NCBI RefSeq assembly: GCF_042680725.1
Contig: NZ_JBHUEK010000025.1
Span: forward strand, 62,001 to 126,000
Source of the DNA: Ferdinandcohnia salidurans
Lineage (GTDB): Bacteria > Bacillota > Bacilli > Bacillales > Bacillaceae_L
DNA: 64,000 bases
Reading direction: 5' to 3'
The translations under genes and the position numbers were made by a program. A model generated the notes under the pieces. It was not told where the DNA came from. It searched no databases and saw nothing but the letters and a program-made list of their open reading frames with translations. Of this stretch, positions 16,197 through 25,558 are shown piece by piece; the stretch's first letter is position 1; the number at the start of each line of letters is the position of its first letter.

Positions 16197-19100
16197 TGAA
16201 AACTGCCTCCTCTTCACGAACTGCCGAACCCGTCAGTAATTTGACTAACTTTGGTTTTCCTTTAGTGAGCACATATCCGAAGTCTTCTGGAATCTCTTGG
16301 TACATGCTGTTTGTCACTTTTGAAACTTTTAATAAAAATTGATCGGTAATGCCGTTTCCAACCCAGATGCCGTCGCTGAGTGAGACCTGCTTTTTAAACC
16401 AAGGCTCAAATGCGACTGAGTTCAGTGCATCGGCGCGGTCTGAGATGATCATAAAGACATTGAGTCCGTCGATTCGTTCTAGGAATACCTTCAGCTTATC
16501 CTGACCATCCTCGGATAACATCAACAACATGTCGTTGAAGGAATGAACAATGCAGTAGAGCGGTTCGAACACTGGTGGTGTTGTACCTTCTCCTATCGCA
16601 TCCTTCGTTGTGTTGTTACGGAACACCAATGTGTTAAACAACTCAACGATGGTTTCCTCTATCTCCGTTGGACTAGAAACATGCTTCCCGCCAACTTCAA
16701 TTAGTTCCCCATTCGGGTCAATTATAACCACTTCATTTTTCTCATTTTTAGTAACGATCTCTGATATTCCCTGCATCATACCTGCGCAGGCATCGCTGCT
16801 ACTGCCGAGTACTAGATTTACAGGCGAATCTCCGAAATCGAAATACGTGATGGCAAGGGACTCTTTTTCAACACCAACTGGTAGTTTACTTGACTTGTTG
16901 TACTGAATTTCATCTTGTAGATACTCAATATCTACTTTTTCAGGCAAGACTGGAATTCGTTTCGCAGCACTCTTGCCCCAATTGTCGCGCAGGCGTCGAC
17001 AGTAGTCCGTGATATATTGGTACATGTCCTCGACACCCTCAGTAATGAGAGCCACCTGGAATTCATACACACTGTCTGCTTTGAAAATGCCTCGACCTTT
17101 ATGCTTCGATGGGAAGACGCCGTCCACATTTCCAAGTACCGCTGAATATTCAGATGTGTCATTAAGCTGCAACACATACAACTGCTTGAAGTTTTGCATC
17201 AAGCGGTAGCGAACCGCACCCGTATGTGCCGCTGTCACGATAAAATAAATGCCGTACTTCGTGCCTTCACGAGTGAGGTACGAAATCGCCTCTTCGTGTG
17301 ACTCGTACATTTCAGAAAACGCGGCATAGTTGTGAATCACAATCACAATCGATGGTAGACCATCCTCTGACAGACGGTTGTAAGTCTGCAAATCACCGCC
17401 ATAATTGGACAACTGCTTTTTCCGTTTCTCAATCTCGCTATTTAGCATTTTAAAGAGATTATCAATCTTCTCACTATCATGGGATAACAGAACGTCCCCG
17501 ATATGTGGGGCTTCACGGAACCAACTCAATGTCTCTGAGCTAAAATCTAGTAAATAAGAATGTAGCTCATCTGGCGTATGGGACTCCATTAGCGAGTACA
17601 TCAACGTCGCAATAAACGTTGTCTTTCCGCTACCGGCAACTCCATAAATGATAGTATTGCCATCCTGTGTGATTGGTAGTCTCATAACATTTTGGCGTTG
17701 ATTCGCTGGATCGTCATATTCCCCAATTACAGGGTTCAGTTCAAAGCGGTTTGTTGTTTCTTCACTGTATTTTTCAACTAACTGATCTAAATAAATCCTT
17801 GCAGGTATCGGTTCAAGCCATAGCTGCTTTACCTTGATATTTTCCTGTTTTGCTAGAGTTTCTAAGTACTTTGTGACTTCATCAATTTGCTTCGGTGGAT
17901 TCTTCACCATCGTTCTGCGGTCAATTTTTGCACTCTTGATGACGCGACCTAAGTGGTCAATCACGCGAATGCTTTCATCCACACGTTTTTCAATCTTATC
18001 GGAAGGATAATACGGTGCCCCTGCCCATGCCGATTGACCAAGTTCGAACAACTCGTTATACCCAACTTGCAGGTAAAAACGGCCGGTCGTTGATAGCTCG
18101 GCAGCATCTGGTCGTTTGATGACCTCCATACTATCCGCTTTTTCCTGTACCTTCAGACTGATTCTAAATTTCGAGTTACTCCAAATTTGATCGTCCACCA
18201 CACCAGATGGCTTCTGAGTAGCTAAAATCAAATGGACACCTAAGCTTCGTCCGATACGAGCCGCACTCACCAGCTGCTCCATGAACTCTGGTTGCTGGGT
18301 TTTCAGCTCGGCGAACTCATCGGAAATCATGAACAAATGCTGAAGTGGCTCACTCACTAAGCCTTCACGATACAGCTTTTGGTATTTATAAATGTCGATA
18401 TTACTAGTATTCATACGTCGACTCGTCTCACTGAAAATAGACTGACGACGCTTTAGCTCACTCTGAATTGAAATTAACGAGCGTTTCACTGCTGCCCCAT
18501 CGAGGTTTGTAATCGTACCAGCTAGATGCGGCAGATTTAAAAACGCATTCGCCATTCCGCCACCCTTGTAGTCGATTAAAATAAATGCAACCTCATCAGG
18601 GTGATAGTTCACCGCAAGCGATAAAATGAACGTCATAATGAACTCAGACTTACCAGACCCCGTCATACCTGCAATCAGCCCATGCGGACCGTGGTATTTT
18701 TCATGAAGGTCTAGTTTGAACGACTCACCCATTGTGTCGACCCCAATTGGTGTTTCAATGGAGAGCACAGGGTTGTTTTCCTTCCAGCGCGTCAATGCGT
18801 TCAAGTGCTCGATTTTACTTACACCAAACATCTCAAGGAACGTGATCATGTCTGGTAGCGTATATGCTTCAACGGAAGATGCAAGCTGGATATTGGCTAG
18901 GCGTATCGCAACCTCTTCCGCATCCTCACGCTCATAAAACTCCGCATCAAACGCTGTGTACAAGCCGGAAATGTCGTCCTTGTCATAAATCTTAGACATA
19001 TCATCCGCAAGCTCGACAACCATCGTACATTCCTTCGGTAGATTTTTTAGCTCATCGTATAAAGTGACGAGGCTAATTCCGATGTCCTTATTTTCCTCTA

Positions 19101-20799
19101 AAAGGAGGTTGATCATCTCAGCCCTTGAAGCTAGTGATTTACTCATTGAGAAAATCAAATAATGCTGGTCAAGTTCCTTTATCTCTGTCTCATCAAGGCT
19201 TGCACGGTAGGCAATTTCCTTTTCAAAATAGGAAGACAGCTCTTTTACCTCTGTCGCATCTGTTGCGATAAAGCGTATTTGCATCGCCTCATCCCACACA
19301 TGCGGTAGCCATCTCGCAAACTTCCAATACTCTTCCTCATTTTTATCGTAAAGAAACACAAGCTTCAGTTCGTCATAACTATGTAGGGCTGTTAATTGAA
19401 AAATAAGTCCCTTTACAAAATCTTGTACGCGACTGCGGCGTCCAATCACACCACTGACAAACTCCTCTACAAAACTTAAGGTTACGGGCACCTGTTTTAA
19501 AATGTGAGGTGTTTCAACCAATTTATAAAGATCATCCTGGAGATTGTCATCCTCTAAGGTGAATTTTTTCTCAGGGTATTTCAGTTCTGCATTTAATGGA
19601 AGATCGCCGATTCCGAGGCGAACCTTAAGGAAATCATCTTGACCAATGGCACGCTCCCACAGATTTCTTTTTCGCATCGTAATTCGTGAAATTAGATTTT
19701 GGAGGGCCACATGGTTTTCATGAAGAATTTCACTTTGACGTTGACATTCTTCCTCAATCACCTGCGCCATTTCTTCAATGTATGTTGAGTATTTTTCCTG
19801 ACGTTTGCCTTCAAGCTTAATCCGCTGCTTCTTCTCATATTTCTTCGTTAAAATTGGCCAAAGCACCGTTCCGATCAACATACTAAAGGACATGATCAAT
19901 GTCGGCATCGCGTACGTAAGACTTTCGCCGCGTGCCAATACGTTATTTAGCATAAATAGCCCCATGGACAAGGACGCCATCCCCATCGTGAGGGAAGGTC
20001 CGAGAATGAACATCAATGGAGTTTCGTCAATATTTGGCTTAGATGGCGGTGGATCAATACTAATTTCTGTTCGCTTAATATCCCGCTTAAAACGCGGTGA
20101 GCGATAAAAGAGGTCGTCATTTAATTCCTCGGTTTCAAAATCGTCAAGCGGTTCCTCTTCTTCTATAAACGGCTTTTGCACCTCAAACGGGCGAAAGGCA
20201 TTGCGGTCTAAAAATACCAATTGATGTGGATTATTCAGGGATAATAACTTGCCATTGTAGATGATTTTTAATCCCATGATGTAGATAACGTCACCGATTG
20301 AAAGGACTTTTTCCGTCACGCGCTCTCCGTTGACATATGTACCATTCGAGCTATTGTTGTCACGGATGATCGCATGGCCTTGTGTGTCGTACTGAATCAC
20401 ACAGTGGGAGCTAGAGACAAGCTTATTCGAAAATCGAATGTGGCAGTCATTACCACGACCAACCTGAATGCTACTTCCCGTCACCTCATGCTTTGTAAAC
20501 TCATTTCGATCGTTTGTCGGCGGCTCCACATAGAGGAGAGCAGATGCATCATTGTTGCGCGAAATCGAGTAAGTTTTAAATGGCTCAATTTCCTGTTTGA
20601 CAAGTATTTCTTGCTTATCATTTGCCAGGAATGCCGACTTGTTCGACTTCAAGAACCATTTGCCTTCCTCGGCCTCGATGGCGATTAAGTCTTTCGGTTC
20701 CCCATGAGCATCTTCAGAGGTTAAAATATAGCGGCCCGTGATGCGTTCTGGCAGCACATATGTAAAAGCCTTTTCCCGATCAAATAGAGTTAATATCAA
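16189..20799 (-). CDS. essC: EssC-type FHA/FtsK-SpoIIIE ATPase, type VII secretion motor
   Basis: About 1,536 aa from a TTG at 20799 with AAGGAGAG 7 nt upstream; the ATG six codons earlier has no ribosome-binding site. Order: a degenerate N-terminal FHA-like domain, then a typical FHA domain (~residues 110-185: GRGNDCHIRF, SSSHC, NSSNGTYVNG); two membrane helices (~262-285 and ~296-318); then three FtsK-like ATPase domains. D1 has Walker A GMTGSGKS (~710) and Walker B FILIDYKGGG; D2 has GVAGSGKT (~1052). D3 is degenerate: the P-loop position reads GSSSDACAG (~1330) without GK[S/T]. This is the architecture of Firmicutes EssC/YukB, the hexameric export motor. The C-terminal domains usually decide substrate choice. 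Confidence 0.95.
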   Translation of the reverse strand: MILTLFDREKAFTYVLPERITGRYILTSEDAHGEPKDLIAIEAEEGKWFLKSNKSAFLANDKQEILVKQEIEPFKTYSISRNNDASALLYVEPPTNDRNEFTKHEVTGSSIQVGRGNDCHIRFSNKLVSSSHCVIQYDTQGHAIIRDNNSSNGTYVNGERVTEKVLSIGDVIYIMGLKIIYNGKLLSLNNPHQLVFLDRNAFRPFEVQKPFIEEEEPLDDFETEELNDDLFYRSPRFKRDIKRTEISIDPPPSKPNIDETPLMFILGPSLTMGMASLSMGLFMLNNVLARGESLTYAMPTLIMSFSMLIGTVLWPILTKKYEKKQRIKLEGKRQEKYSTYIEEMAQVIEEECQRQSEILHENHVALQNLISRITMRKRNLWERAIGQDDFLKVRLGIGDLPLNAELKYPEKKFTLEDDNLQDDLYKLVETPHILKQVPVTLSFVEEFVSGVIGRRSRVQDFVKGLIFQLTALHSYDELKLVFLYDKNEEEYWKFARWLPHVWDEAMQIRFIATDATEVKELSSYFEKEIAYRASLDETEIKELDQHYLIFSMSKSLASRAEMINLLLEENKDIGISLVTLYDELKNLPKECTMVVELADDMSKIYDKDDISGLYTAFDAEFYEREDAEEVAIRLANIQLASSVEAYTLPDMITFLEMFGVSKIEHLNALTRWKENNPVLSIETPIGVDTMGESFKLDLHEKYHGPHGLIAGMTGSGKSEFIMTFILSLAVNYHPDEVAFILIDYKGGGMANAFLNLPHLAGTITNLDGAAVKRSLISIQSELKRRQSIFSETSRRMNTSNIDIYKYQKLYREGLVSEPLQHLFMISDEFAELKTQQPEFMEQLVSAARIGRSLGVHLILATQKPSGVVDDQIWSNSKFRISLKVQEKADSMEVIKRPDAAELSTTGRFYLQVGYNELFELGQSAWAGAPYYPSDKIEKRVDESIRVIDHLGRVIKSAKIDRRTMVKNPPKQIDEVTKYLETLAKQENIKVKQLWLEPIPARIYLDQLVEKYSEETTNRFELNPVIGEYDDPANQRQNVMRLPITQDGNTIIYGVAGSGKTTFIATLMYSLMESHTPDELHSYLLDFSSETLSWFREAPHIGDVLLSHDSEKIDNLFKMLNSEIEKRKKQLSNYGGDLQTYNRLSEDGLPSIVIVIHNYAAFSEMYESHEEAISYLTREGTKYGIYFIVTAAHTGAVRYRLMQNFKQLYVLQLNDTSEYSAVLGNVDGVFPSKHKGRGIFKADSVYEFQVALITEGVEDMYQYITDYCRRLRDNWGKSAAKRIPVLPEKVDIEYLQDEIQYNKSSKLPVGVEKESLAITYFDFGDSPVNLVLGSSSDACAGMMQGISEIVTKNEKNEVVIIDPNGELIEVGGKHVSSPTEIEETIVELFNTLVFRNNTTKDAIGEGTTPPVFEPLYCIVHSFNDMLLMLSEDGQDKLKVFLERIDGLNVFMIISDRADALNSVAFEPWFKKQVSLSDGIWVGNGITDQFLLKVSKVTNSMYQEIPEDFGYVLTKGKPKLVKLLTGSAVREEEAVFNG

Positions 20800-20929
20800 A
20801 GCAAATCTCTCCTTCATAAAAAAAGCGCAAGGCTGTCACGTCTTTTTCCTAACGCCAGTATTAACTATTGCAATAAGCTATTTTCATAGTTGTAAGCAAA
20901 GGGGTATAAAATATCCTATTCTAGCAGTC

Positions 20930-21274
20930 TTAGCGTAGATGAGGGGCTCTTGCGTCAGCTCTTTTCTGTGCTTCTTCTTCAGCCTTTCTTCTCGCTTCCG
21001 CTGCTGCACGAGCAGCTGCCTCTTCTTCTCGCTTGATTTGGTTTGCAACTGATATGATGTCTGGCGCGACTGAATCAAGCTTTGAGGCAATCTGATTTAG
21101 TTCTCGATTAATCTCGGCAATTGCTTGATTGATATACTGAACCTCAGTTGCCTGCCAAGCCGAGTTGATATTTCCTTGAAATCCATTTAGAGAGCTTTTT
21201 AGATTACGAAGTTGTGTGGCATAATTGCGAAGTTGGTTTGCCTGTGAAATTGCTGCTGAAACACTGATTCCCAT
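20930..21274 (-). CDS. WXG100-like protein with charged C-terminal tail
   Basis: 114 aa. The first ~80 residues form a WXG100-like hairpin with W-Q-A at the turn (NSAWQATEVQ, ~residues 38-47) in place of WXG. A highly charged Ala/Glu/Arg/Lys tail (REEEAAARAAAEARRKAEEE) probably continues as a long helix. It is the first gene of the cluster, 131 nt ahead of essC. TAGGTGA precedes the ATG. The tail is longer than in classic WXG100 proteins; such tails occur in EsxB-like partners and carry the export signal, but no YxxxD/E is evident here. Confidence 0.82.
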   Translation of the reverse strand: MGISVSAAISQANQLRNYATQLRNLKSSLNGFQGNINSAWQATEVQYINQAIAEINRELNQIASKLDSVAPDIISVANQIKREEEAAARAAAEARRKAEEEAQKRADARAPHLR

Positions 21275-21916
21275 AAAATCACCTACTTATCGTAAATAAG
21301 TTTAATATAGTGTAATGCCCTTTTATGGGGCAAAATTGACATAGTACGGTCACACTTTTTCCAGATATATACTAAAAATTACTCGATATTTTGGATTAGG
21401 TCAATTTTTCCAGAATATTCAACCAACTTAGTAACCGAGACGAAAGACCTGTTTATTCTACATTTTTCTACAAATTATCGTTCCTGACGGAGTTGCTTAC
21501 TACCTTAGGTGTACTACCCCTCTAGTACTTTTGAGAAATTCATGAAACGGAAGAACGTTGATAACTCTCGACATAATATCTTGATTTCAAGCCTCTTGAC
21601 TCCCTTTATTACAATTAGTAGGAAATTAGTCCTTTTATCGTTAATGTTTGTAACATAATTGTAACTTGACAATACTTACAACTTCCTTGGTACTTGTAAG
21701 CACTTTCATTGGTGTGAAGTTATAAATTCGTCTTTCCCTTAAAATGAAGTAATGTTTTTGTAAAATAGGATTTTATTTTTGAAGAATAGTTGTTTGGGGT
21801 GGTAAATGTTGGTGGATAGGTAAGGAAAAGGTACGAGGATTCGACTAAATTCTCTAGGAGTTTCGTGGTTGTTGCAGGGGGATTTTGTAATCTTTCTTTC
21901 CTATTAAAATGGATTG
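21275..21916. other. Intergenic region upstream of the type VII cluster
   Basis: No convincing gene is seen in this AT-rich 640 bp. Notable sites are a TTGACA at 21666-21671 without a good -10, and TGTAAGCACTTTCA at 21695-21708, which matches the CcpA cre consensus at 13 of 14 positions but has no gene behind it. A TTGACC lies in the minus orientation about 125 bp before the WXG100-like gene and could be part of the cluster promoter; its -10 is unclear. Confidence 0.5.
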
Positions 21917-21948
21917 TAAAAAACCTAGTCAGGTGGTTGACTAGGTTT
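21917..21948 (-). terminator. Terminator of the gal operon
   Basis: On the minus strand AACCTAGTCA pairs with TGACTAGGTT around ACCACC, followed by a T-run. The galR stop codon TAG lies inside the left arm. Confidence 0.9.
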
Positions 21949-22921
21949 CTCGTATCACTAATTTAGTAGCAATGAATACTTTTTTCGGTATTTGTCTCCC
22001 GTTGATTCGTTCAAGGATGGTGTCGACAGCAGTTTCACCCATGACTTCGGTATGGACTTTGACCGTTGACAGTGGCGGATAGACATATTTGGAGACACTG
22101 ATATCATTGACTCCAAACAGGCTTACACGGTCAGGCACTGCGAGTTTTTCTTCATTTAATGCACGTAATGCACCGATTGCAATCAAATCATTAGCAGCAA
22201 AAAAGGCCGTTGGGAGGTCGTCTCCTTTTTCCACGATTGCCTGTTTCATCAATTTGTACCCGTCCTCGACTGTAAAGCTTCCTATATATAAGTTGCTCTC
22301 ATCTAGTAGATTGGCTTGCGAAAGATAGGTCCTAAACGTTTTCTCACGTATTTCTTCGATTTCCGCAGAGTGGTCCTTGAATTCCTCACGTCCACCAAGA
22401 TATCCAATATTCGTATGACCATTTTCGATAAAATGCCTCAACACAGTTCGGGTGGCTTTTTCAAAGTCAACAACAACCGCATCGTACACATCCTCATCTG
22501 GGTTCGAATCAACAAACACGATATGCTCAGCCATTTTCGATAGCTCATCAACTTGATTTTCACTGAACTTACCAACCGCAATAATTCCCTGAAACTCCTC
22601 TTGCTTCATGCTATCAATACTATTGTAAAAATTAGCCACTTGGATGCCATGCTGCTCACAGCGCTGCTCAATCCCAAGACGAATCGACATGTAATAGAGA
22701 TCATTTAGTTCCTCTTTTTCAGTGTACCAAAGGAGAATCCCTATCCGAGCAGAAGAAGACTTTTTAGAGGGACGCTTTTTATACGAAAGTGCCTCAGCAA
22801 TCTCAAAGATCCTCTTTTTGGTCTCATCACTGACAGATAAGCTGGAATCATAGTTCAGCACCCTTGACACCGTTGCAATCGAGACACCCGCTTTTTCCGC
22901 AATATCTTTAATTGTCGCCAT
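21941..22921 (-). CDS. galR: LacI/GalR-family transcriptional regulator of the gal operon
   Basis: 326 aa. The N-terminal LacI helix-turn-helix is textbook (MATIKDIAEKAGVSIATVSR, then VLNYD and the hinge helix), followed by a periplasmic-binding-protein-like sugar domain (~60-326; AFFAANDLIAIGALRAL, GVNDI). It is the last gene of galK-galE-galT-galM-galR, so it would regulate its own operon. The 21-bp palindrome ahead of galK (27857-27877) is the likely operator. The effector is presumably galactose or a derivative; this is inferred from context. MsmR/GalR-type repressors of Bacillota are the closest comparison. Confidence 0.9.
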   Translation of the reverse strand: MATIKDIAEKAGVSIATVSRVLNYDSSLSVSDETKKRIFEIAEALSYKKRPSKKSSSARIGILLWYTEKEELNDLYYMSIRLGIEQRCEQHGIQVANFYNSIDSMKQEEFQGIIAVGKFSENQVDELSKMAEHIVFVDSNPDEDVYDAVVVDFEKATRTVLRHFIENGHTNIGYLGGREEFKDHSAEIEEIREKTFRTYLSQANLLDESNLYIGSFTVEDGYKLMKQAIVEKGDDLPTAFFAANDLIAIGALRALNEEKLAVPDRVSLFGVNDISVSKYVYPPLSTVKVHTEVMGETAVDTILERINGRQIPKKVFIATKLVIRET

Positions 22922-22940
22922 GATTCATCTCCTTTCTGTG

Positions 22941-23016
22941 GAACCATAGGGACGGTTCTCTTGGCTCCCCACCTGGCCACTATAGCGGACCAGGAGAACC
23001 GTCCCCTTGGTCCCTA
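22941..23016. repeat. Interrupted palindrome, GGGACGGTTCTC family, copy 1
   Basis: AGGGACGGTTCTC (from 22948) is complementary to GAGAACCGTCCCC (from 22994), so the unit folds into a hairpin. It fills the 92-bp gap between galM and galR inside the operon. A second copy is at 29838-29910. It may attenuate or process the mRNA between the two genes. Confidence 0.8.
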
Positions 23017-24048
23017 TCTTACTAAAAATGTGTACTTCGTTTCCCAATGGTATTCCTCACCCTTTTTGACGATCGTGGATGGGAAGTTCGCGTGATGGAT
23101 TGAATCAGGTGGTGCTTGTGTTTCAAGGCACACGCCTAAATACGGGCGTGCCTTGCCACCGCGCATTTCAAAGCCTTCCATTGTGTTGCTTGTGTAAACG
23201 ACAACAGCTGGTTGGTTTGTTTCTACCTTTAATAGGCGGCCGGATGCTTCATCATAAAGTGTAACCAATTTTTCATCGAGCAAAAATGGATGGTCGTACC
23301 CTTGGCCAACAAGGGCAATCTGCTCATCATTTGAATTCGGTCCGTCGGCGATTTTTCGTCCATAACGAAAATCAAAAACAGTACCAGTGACATCAAGAAG
23401 TTCACCGGTAGGAAGAAACTCTTGGTCTAGTTCAAGAAACTTACTGCTTTTAATAAAGAGTTCATGATCAAGTATGTCCCTTTTCATGTTGCCTGATAGG
23501 TTAAAATAAGCATGGTTTGTGATATTTAAAACTGTGTCTGCATCAGGAACACCTACTGCAGAGATCAAAAATTCATTTTCATTATTAAGTGAATAAGTGA
23601 CTGTCATTTCAAATGTTCCAGGATAGCCCCCTTCACCGTCTTTACTGACATACTTAAACTCAACGCCGACATGATTTTCTTCCTTTATAATAGTAGAATC
23701 CCAGACGACTTTGCTGAACCCTTTTACTCCACCATGGATATGGTTGGTGTTTTCATTTTTATCAAGATGATAGGTTTTGCCGTTCAGTTCAAACTCCCCA
23801 CCTCTAATACGGCCTGCAATCCGACCAACAATCGCCCCTTGATAAGTTTGATCTGCAATATATCCATCAAGGTTATCGAATCCAAGCACGACATTCTCCT
23901 GTGCACCGTTTCTGTCTGGCGCTATAACCTCAGTGATAATGCAACCATAGTCAATGCAGGTAACGCTTAGCCCGTGGTCATTTTTTAACGTAAAAGCTTG
24001 GATTTGTTGGTTATCGAACTTTCCGTAAGGATGTACAGTAACTTCCAT
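23014..24048 (-). CDS. galM: Aldose 1-epimerase (mutarotase)
   Basis: 344 aa, normal length for GalM, which interconverts the alpha and beta anomers of galactose in the first Leloir step. Visible motifs are GRIAGRI, the substrate-site NHIHGG, NITNHAYFNLSG with catalytic His, and a C-terminal ETQAPPDSIH. It is cytoplasmic. AGGAG precedes the ATG and the gene starts 12 nt after galT. The 3' end abuts a palindromic repeat before galR. Confidence 0.96.
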   Translation of the reverse strand: MEVTVHPYGKFDNQQIQAFTLKNDHGLSVTCIDYGCIITEVIAPDRNGAQENVVLGFDNLDGYIADQTYQGAIVGRIAGRIRGGEFELNGKTYHLDKNENTNHIHGGVKGFSKVVWDSTIIKEENHVGVEFKYVSKDGEGGYPGTFEMTVTYSLNNENEFLISAVGVPDADTVLNITNHAYFNLSGNMKRDILDHELFIKSSKFLELDQEFLPTGELLDVTGTVFDFRYGRKIADGPNSNDEQIALVGQGYDHPFLLDEKLVTLYDEASGRLLKVETNQPAVVVYTSNTMEGFEMRGGKARPYLGVCLETQAPPDSIHHANFPSTIVKKGEEYHWETKYTFLVR

Positions 24049-24060
24049 ATTAACAATCTC

Positions 24061-25548
24061 CTATTTTGTAAAGTGGTCTATAAATCTCTTAAATGCATCT
24101 TGGCCAACTTCATCACGCTTGTATACGCCGGCGTCTTCAAGCACACGCATGAACTTTTTGCCGACTTCCTGTTTGACAAGTTCGTGCACATTATCTTTCG
24201 GCGGGTTGTAAGCTTTCAGTTCATCCGCCCATTCTTGGTGGATTGGATTGACTGAGTCTGCTTCGCCGATTAGGTAATTTTCCACTTCTTGCAACTCAGT
24301 TTTGAGTCGAGCTGGAAGCACCGCTAATCCCATTACCTCGATGAGACCGATGTTTTCCTTTTTAATATGATGCACATCGGCATGCGGGTGAAAAATGCCG
24401 AGTGGATGTTCGTCATTCGTACGGTTGTTTCGGAGAACAAGGTCCAACTCGTATTTGCCGTCTCGTTTCCGAGCAATCGGTGTAATTGTGTTATGCGGCG
24501 TTTCACCAGAAAACGCGATGATATCGACTTCTGGATCACTGTAATTGCGCCATGTTTGTAAAATGTGGTCACCCACTTCCACCAAGGCATCCTTATCAGT
24601 GCTTCTAAGGCGAAGTACAGACATCGGCCAGTTTACCGTTGAAAATTCGATGCTGTCATAACGGTCCCATGTAAATTTGATATCATCTTCTGCCTTGGCC
24701 ATCGCAAATTCATAGTTTCCAGCTTGGTAGTGATCATGGGTTAAAATCGAGCCCCCGACAATTGGGATATCTGCATTTGAACCAATGAAATAGTGTGGAA
24801 ACTTTTCAACAAAGCCAAGTAATCGCGCAAATGTCTCACTGCTGATTTTCATATCACGATGCTCTTCGCAAAGCAAGATGCTGTGCTCGTTGTAGTACAC
24901 ATATGGCGAGTACTGCAAATACCAGTTTTCTCTCTCAAGTGGCACTGGAATGATGCGGTGATTCGAGCGAGCCGGATGACCGATGCGGCCCGCATACCCT
25001 TCATTTTCTACACAGAGCAGGCATTTCGGATACTTCTCACCGCTGTTTTTTGTCTCTTTTTCAAGTGCGATTTGCTTTGGATCTTTTTCGGGTTTGGACA
25101 AGTTGATGGTGATATCAAGCTCACCGTACTTAGTTTCTACTTTATATTCAATGTTTTTTTCGATTCGTTTCATTTGAATGTAGTTGCTATTTTTACTTAA
25201 CTCGTAAAAATAGTTTGTTGCTGCCGCCGGGTCTTTTTGATGAAGTTCATAAAAATGACGTGTCACCGCTGACGGCAGTGGGATCATCACGTTCATGACT
25301 TTACTTGCGAAAATTTCTTTAGCGTCGAAATAATCCTCGATAACACCTTGTTCGCATGCATATTCAACTAGATCCTCAACCAAAGTTGGGATGTCTTTTT
25401 CCGGTGAGACTTGCTCAGTTGGCGCGAAGTCTTCAAGATTTAACAAGGAAAGGACCTGATTGCGAACATAGATCACGTCTTCTTTTTTAATAAGTCCGAC
25501 CTTGATGGCCTGCTCCGTTAACTGCTGAACAGCTCCGTAGATAGTCAA
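24061..25548 (-). CDS. galT: Galactose-1-phosphate uridylyltransferase, Firmicutes type
   Basis: About 495 aa. It transfers UMP between UDP-glucose and galactose 1-phosphate. It belongs to the long Bacillota class (COG4468), not the ~350-aa E. coli class. Visible motifs are HPARSNHRIIPV and GGSILTHDHYQAG with the histidine motif. I chose a TTG at 25548, preceded by GAGGGGAG; ATGs at 25575 and 25569 overlap the end of galE and lack a good ribosome-binding site, but cannot be excluded. It is the third gene of the gal operon. Confidence 0.95.
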   Translation of the reverse strand: MTIYGAVQQLTEQAIKVGLIKKEDVIYVRNQVLSLLNLEDFAPTEQVSPEKDIPTLVEDLVEYACEQGVIEDYFDAKEIFASKVMNVMIPLPSAVTRHFYELHQKDPAAATNYFYELSKNSNYIQMKRIEKNIEYKVETKYGELDITINLSKPEKDPKQIALEKETKNSGEKYPKCLLCVENEGYAGRIGHPARSNHRIIPVPLERENWYLQYSPYVYYNEHSILLCEEHRDMKISSETFARLLGFVEKFPHYFIGSNADIPIVGGSILTHDHYQAGNYEFAMAKAEDDIKFTWDRYDSIEFSTVNWPMSVLRLRSTDKDALVEVGDHILQTWRNYSDPEVDIIAFSGETPHNTITPIARKRDGKYELDLVLRNNRTNDEHPLGIFHPHADVHHIKKENIGLIEVMGLAVLPARLKTELQEVENYLIGEADSVNPIHQEWADELKAYNPPKDNVHELVKQEVGKKFMRVLEDAGVYKRDEVGQDAFKRFIDHFTK

Positions 25549-25558
25549 GTTTCTCCCC

